Shown here piece after piece: positions 62,587 through 64,000 of a stretch of DNA of 64,000 nt (positions are counted from its first letter, which is position 1; each line of letters starts with the position of its first letter). Location of the stretch: assembly GCF_018889995.1 (NCBI RefSeq), contig NZ_CP076547.1, forward strand, positions 992,001 through 1,056,000, read 5' to 3'. The notes under the pieces were generated by a model that ran no database searches, was not told where the DNA came from, and was given only the letters and a program-made list of their open reading frames with translations. The stretch is from Subtercola sp. PAMC28395. GTDB taxonomy: Bacteria; Actinomycetota; Actinomycetes; Actinomycetales; Microbacteriaceae. The position numbers and the translations under genes were made by a program.

Positions 62587-63399
62587 ATGCTCGCAGACGA
62601 GCTCAGCGCAGGTCACAGCTCTGACGACGAGCCGGCGCTCGGCACCCTGCGTTCGGCGCACCATATTGACGGAGGCGCCCAGTTGGCCGAGCTTCGCCGG
62701 GCGGTCTTCGGCCCCGGCACGCCCGATGATGTGCGCGATCAGAAGGCCGCCGAGCTCGCCGCCCTCGAGAAGGCTGTCGATGATGAACGTCACGCGGCAG
62801 AGCTGCGTCAGCGAGCGGCAGCTGAGCAGTCCGCCCGTCGGCGCGGGCACATGCGATCGCTGAGGCGCAAGTGGATGGTCGCCTCGTTCAGCGTCATCGT
62901 CGTGCTTGCCGTAGTCGGTGTGACCTCTGCTCTTCTGGTCGCGGGCCGCCCACAGCCCGGAACTCTGCCAGCAAGTGATGCGGCCGCAAGTACGTTCCCT
63001 GCGCTTTCGCCAGCCGAGGCCGCAGCCCAGTCGCCGGCTCAGGTCTTCACCAGGCCCCAGACCTCGGCCGACATGCCGACCCAGGGCTTTCCGGTCGGGC
63101 TGGTGATCGGGTCATTCCGATTGCTGCGAACCGCGCAGTTCACTCCGACCACAGCTTTCGTGGCCCTGCGCCCCGACGGCGACACCTGCCTCACTGTCTA
63201 TGGCACCGGCACTGACTTCGAATCGAAGTGCACGCTGGCCGAGACTGCACTTCGTGGCGGGATCACCGTCGTCTTCTCGACAGTGCAGAACATGAACCCG
63301 CGCACCGGCTCCGCCGCAGTCTCATCGGTGACCTTCACCGCAGAATGGATGCCCGACGGCCAGTACACCGTGTCGTCAGCCATCACCGTGGCGCACTGA
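62587..63399 (+). CDS. Single-pass membrane protein of unknown function
   Basis: A 270-aa protein. A charged cytoplasmic N-terminal region of about 95 residues is largely helical and Ala/Glu/Arg-rich (AELAALEKAVDDERHAAELRQRAAAEQ). One membrane helix follows (VASFSVIVVLAVVGVTSALLV, about residues 99-120), then a low-complexity Pro/Ala/Ser linker and a C-terminal extracytoplasmic domain with two Cys (DTCLTVYG, ESKCTLAE) that may form a disulfide. I recognise no family. ATG 62587 is chosen; a GTG at 62557 is possible. Confidence 0.65.
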   Translation: MLADELSAGHSSDDEPALGTLRSAHHIDGGAQLAELRRAVFGPGTPDDVRDQKAAELAALEKAVDDERHAAELRQRAAAEQSARRRGHMRSLRRKWMVASFSVIVVLAVVGVTSALLVAGRPQPGTLPASDAAASTFPALSPAEAAAQSPAQVFTRPQTSADMPTQGFPVGLVIGSFRLLRTAQFTPTTAFVALRPDGDTCLTVYGTGTDFESKCTLAETALRGGITVVFSTVQNMNPRTGSAAVSSVTFTAEWMPDGQYTVSSAITVAH

Positions 63400-63510
63400 G
63401 AAGCACCGACGCGCAGCGACGCGTATTGACTCGCACTGACGCACATCTTTCGGCCCCTGATTACCCTTTCGACGCTCCTGGGCTCCCCGCCAGGTGTGCC
63501 GATGCGCGTG

Positions 63511-63562
63511 GGTGCGCACGAACGTCCCGACGGTCTCTCGTTTCGGGACGCTTGCGCGCACC
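63511..63562. other. Two-segment stem-loop upstream of the HAD gene
   Basis: GGTGCGC (63511-63517) pairs with GCGCACC (63556-63562) and CGTCCCGA (63523-63530) with TCGGGACG (63543-63550), separated by 5-nt internal loops. No T-tract. It may terminate the upstream gene or structure the leader region. Confidence 0.4.
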
Positions 63563-63585
63563 GGCCAGGGTCTGACGGCACACCG

Positions 63586-63591
63586 TAGCCT
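63586..63591 (+). promoter_or_regulatory. -10 box TAGCCT, 6 nt before GTG 63598
   Basis: Leaderless-type promoter for the HAD phosphatase gene. Confidence 0.42.
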
Positions 63592-63597
63592 TGGTGG

Positions 63598-64000
63598 GTG
63601 ACTTCAGCCTCCGCCGCCCCCGATTCCGGCTCCTCCGACACCGACCCGATCGACCGCGTCTTCAGGGCGGCACTGTTCGACATGGACGGCACACTCATCG
63701 ACTCGACTCCCGCCGTCGACCGGTCCTGGATCCGCTGGGGGCAGGAGTGGGGCATCCATGACTCGTTTCGCGAAGGCATGCACGGCAGGCCTGCGCGATC
63801 CCTCATCGCCGAGCTCGTCGCTCCCGAGCAGGTCGAAGAAGCGTTGGCCCGGGTGCAGCAGCTCGAACTCGCTGACGTCGACGGCATCACCGTGCTCGAG
63901 GGCGCAGCTGAGCTGATCTCGAGCCTGCCGGATGATCGGCGAGCCATCGTCACGTCGTGCAATCGTCAGTTGGCCCCCGTGCGGCTGCGTGTGGCGAACT
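63598..64000 (+). CDS. HAD-family phosphatase, partial (3' end outside the window)
   Basis: The first 134 codons of a HAD subfamily IA hydrolase. A Ser/Asp-rich leader of about 22 residues precedes the nucleophile motif FDMDGTLIDSTPAV (Asp as nucleophile and Asp+2 acid). The cap domain follows, and motif II is in RRAIVTSC (Thr/Ser). The pattern WGQEWGIHD, then HGRPARSLI resembles sugar-phosphatase/glycerol-3-phosphatase-type members. The frame is open at the right edge. Confidence 0.87.
   Translation, partial: MTSASAAPDSGSSDTDPIDRVFRAALFDMDGTLIDSTPAVDRSWIRWGQEWGIHDSFREGMHGRPARSLIAELVAPEQVEEALARVQQLELADVDGITVLEGAAELISSLPDDRRAIVTSCNRQLAPVRLRVAN

Noticed and set aside
63405-63445. Short direct repeats (GACGCGCAG / GACGCGTA / GACTCGCA / GACGCACA)
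   Set aside because: The units are degenerate, very short and confined to about 40 bp; not distinguishable from GC-rich background.

Overview
The window is a 64 kb stretch of a high-GC actinobacterial chromosome. The complete coproporphyrin-dependent haem gene set, the many promoters whose -10 box sits 6-7 nt before a start codon, and the overall gene content fit a free-living soil or water member of the Microbacteriaceae. The family assignment is inference from gene content, not from a marker gene. Coding density is high and no gene-free stretch exceeds 300 bases. I see no insertion sequence, prophage or CRISPR array.

Layout: (1) 1-8279: a truncated MFS transporter divergent from a LacI regulator with a 14-bp palindrome between them, a second MFS transporter, an MBL-fold hydrolase, a MATE exporter whose start codon overlaps that of a divergent M13 peptidase, and a class A beta-lactamase-like serine hydrolase. 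(2) 8394-20692: haem synthesis. hemA faces away from hemE-hemY-(three small membrane or envelope-type proteins)-hemQ-hemH-hemC-hemD, followed by a structured intergenic element and hemB-hemL. Together these cover every step from glutamyl-tRNA to haem b through coproporphyrin. (3) 20744-33609: a repeat-rich helical protein, an acyltransferase-like membrane protein, an AcuI-type reductase, an LssY_C membrane protein, a PEP mutase-family lyase, TrhO, CorA, two FAD oxidoreductases and an RraA-fold protein. (4) 33897-37830: tandem malate synthases of both types (A and G) with unusual repeated motifs upstream of each, ending in a strong bidirectional terminator. (5) 37949-44045: a DHA2-type drug exporter, an acetyl xylan esterase-family hydrolase, an Old Yellow Enzyme, a PPOX-fold flavoprotein and a divergent S-adenosylhomocysteinase-like protein.

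(6) 44101-59414 is the most interesting region. It is a 15 kb amino-sugar/sialic acid utilisation locus: nagA, an SGNH esterase, nagB, a DUF4862 protein, two Gfo/Idh/MocA dehydrogenases, a 57-aa TatA, an FCD-type GntR regulator (NanR-like), a Tat-exported binding lipoprotein, a peptide-type ABC transporter with a fused permease-ATPase, and nanA-nanK-nanE. Four intergenic sites carry the same unusual motif, ACATCwGATGT or its half-site repeat, in front of all transcription units of the locus. This predicts one regulon. The gene order recalls the NanR/SiaEFGI/NanAKE/NagAB system of Corynebacterium glutamicum. The oxidoreductase pair, DUF4862, esterase and private TatA look like an uncharacterised accessory branch for modified sialic acids or related sugars.

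(7) 59610-64000: tRNA-Gly(CCC), a PPOX-fold protein, a Tat-exported berberine-bridge-type FAD oxidase, dCTP deaminase, a membrane-anchored protein of unknown function and the 5' part of a HAD phosphatase.
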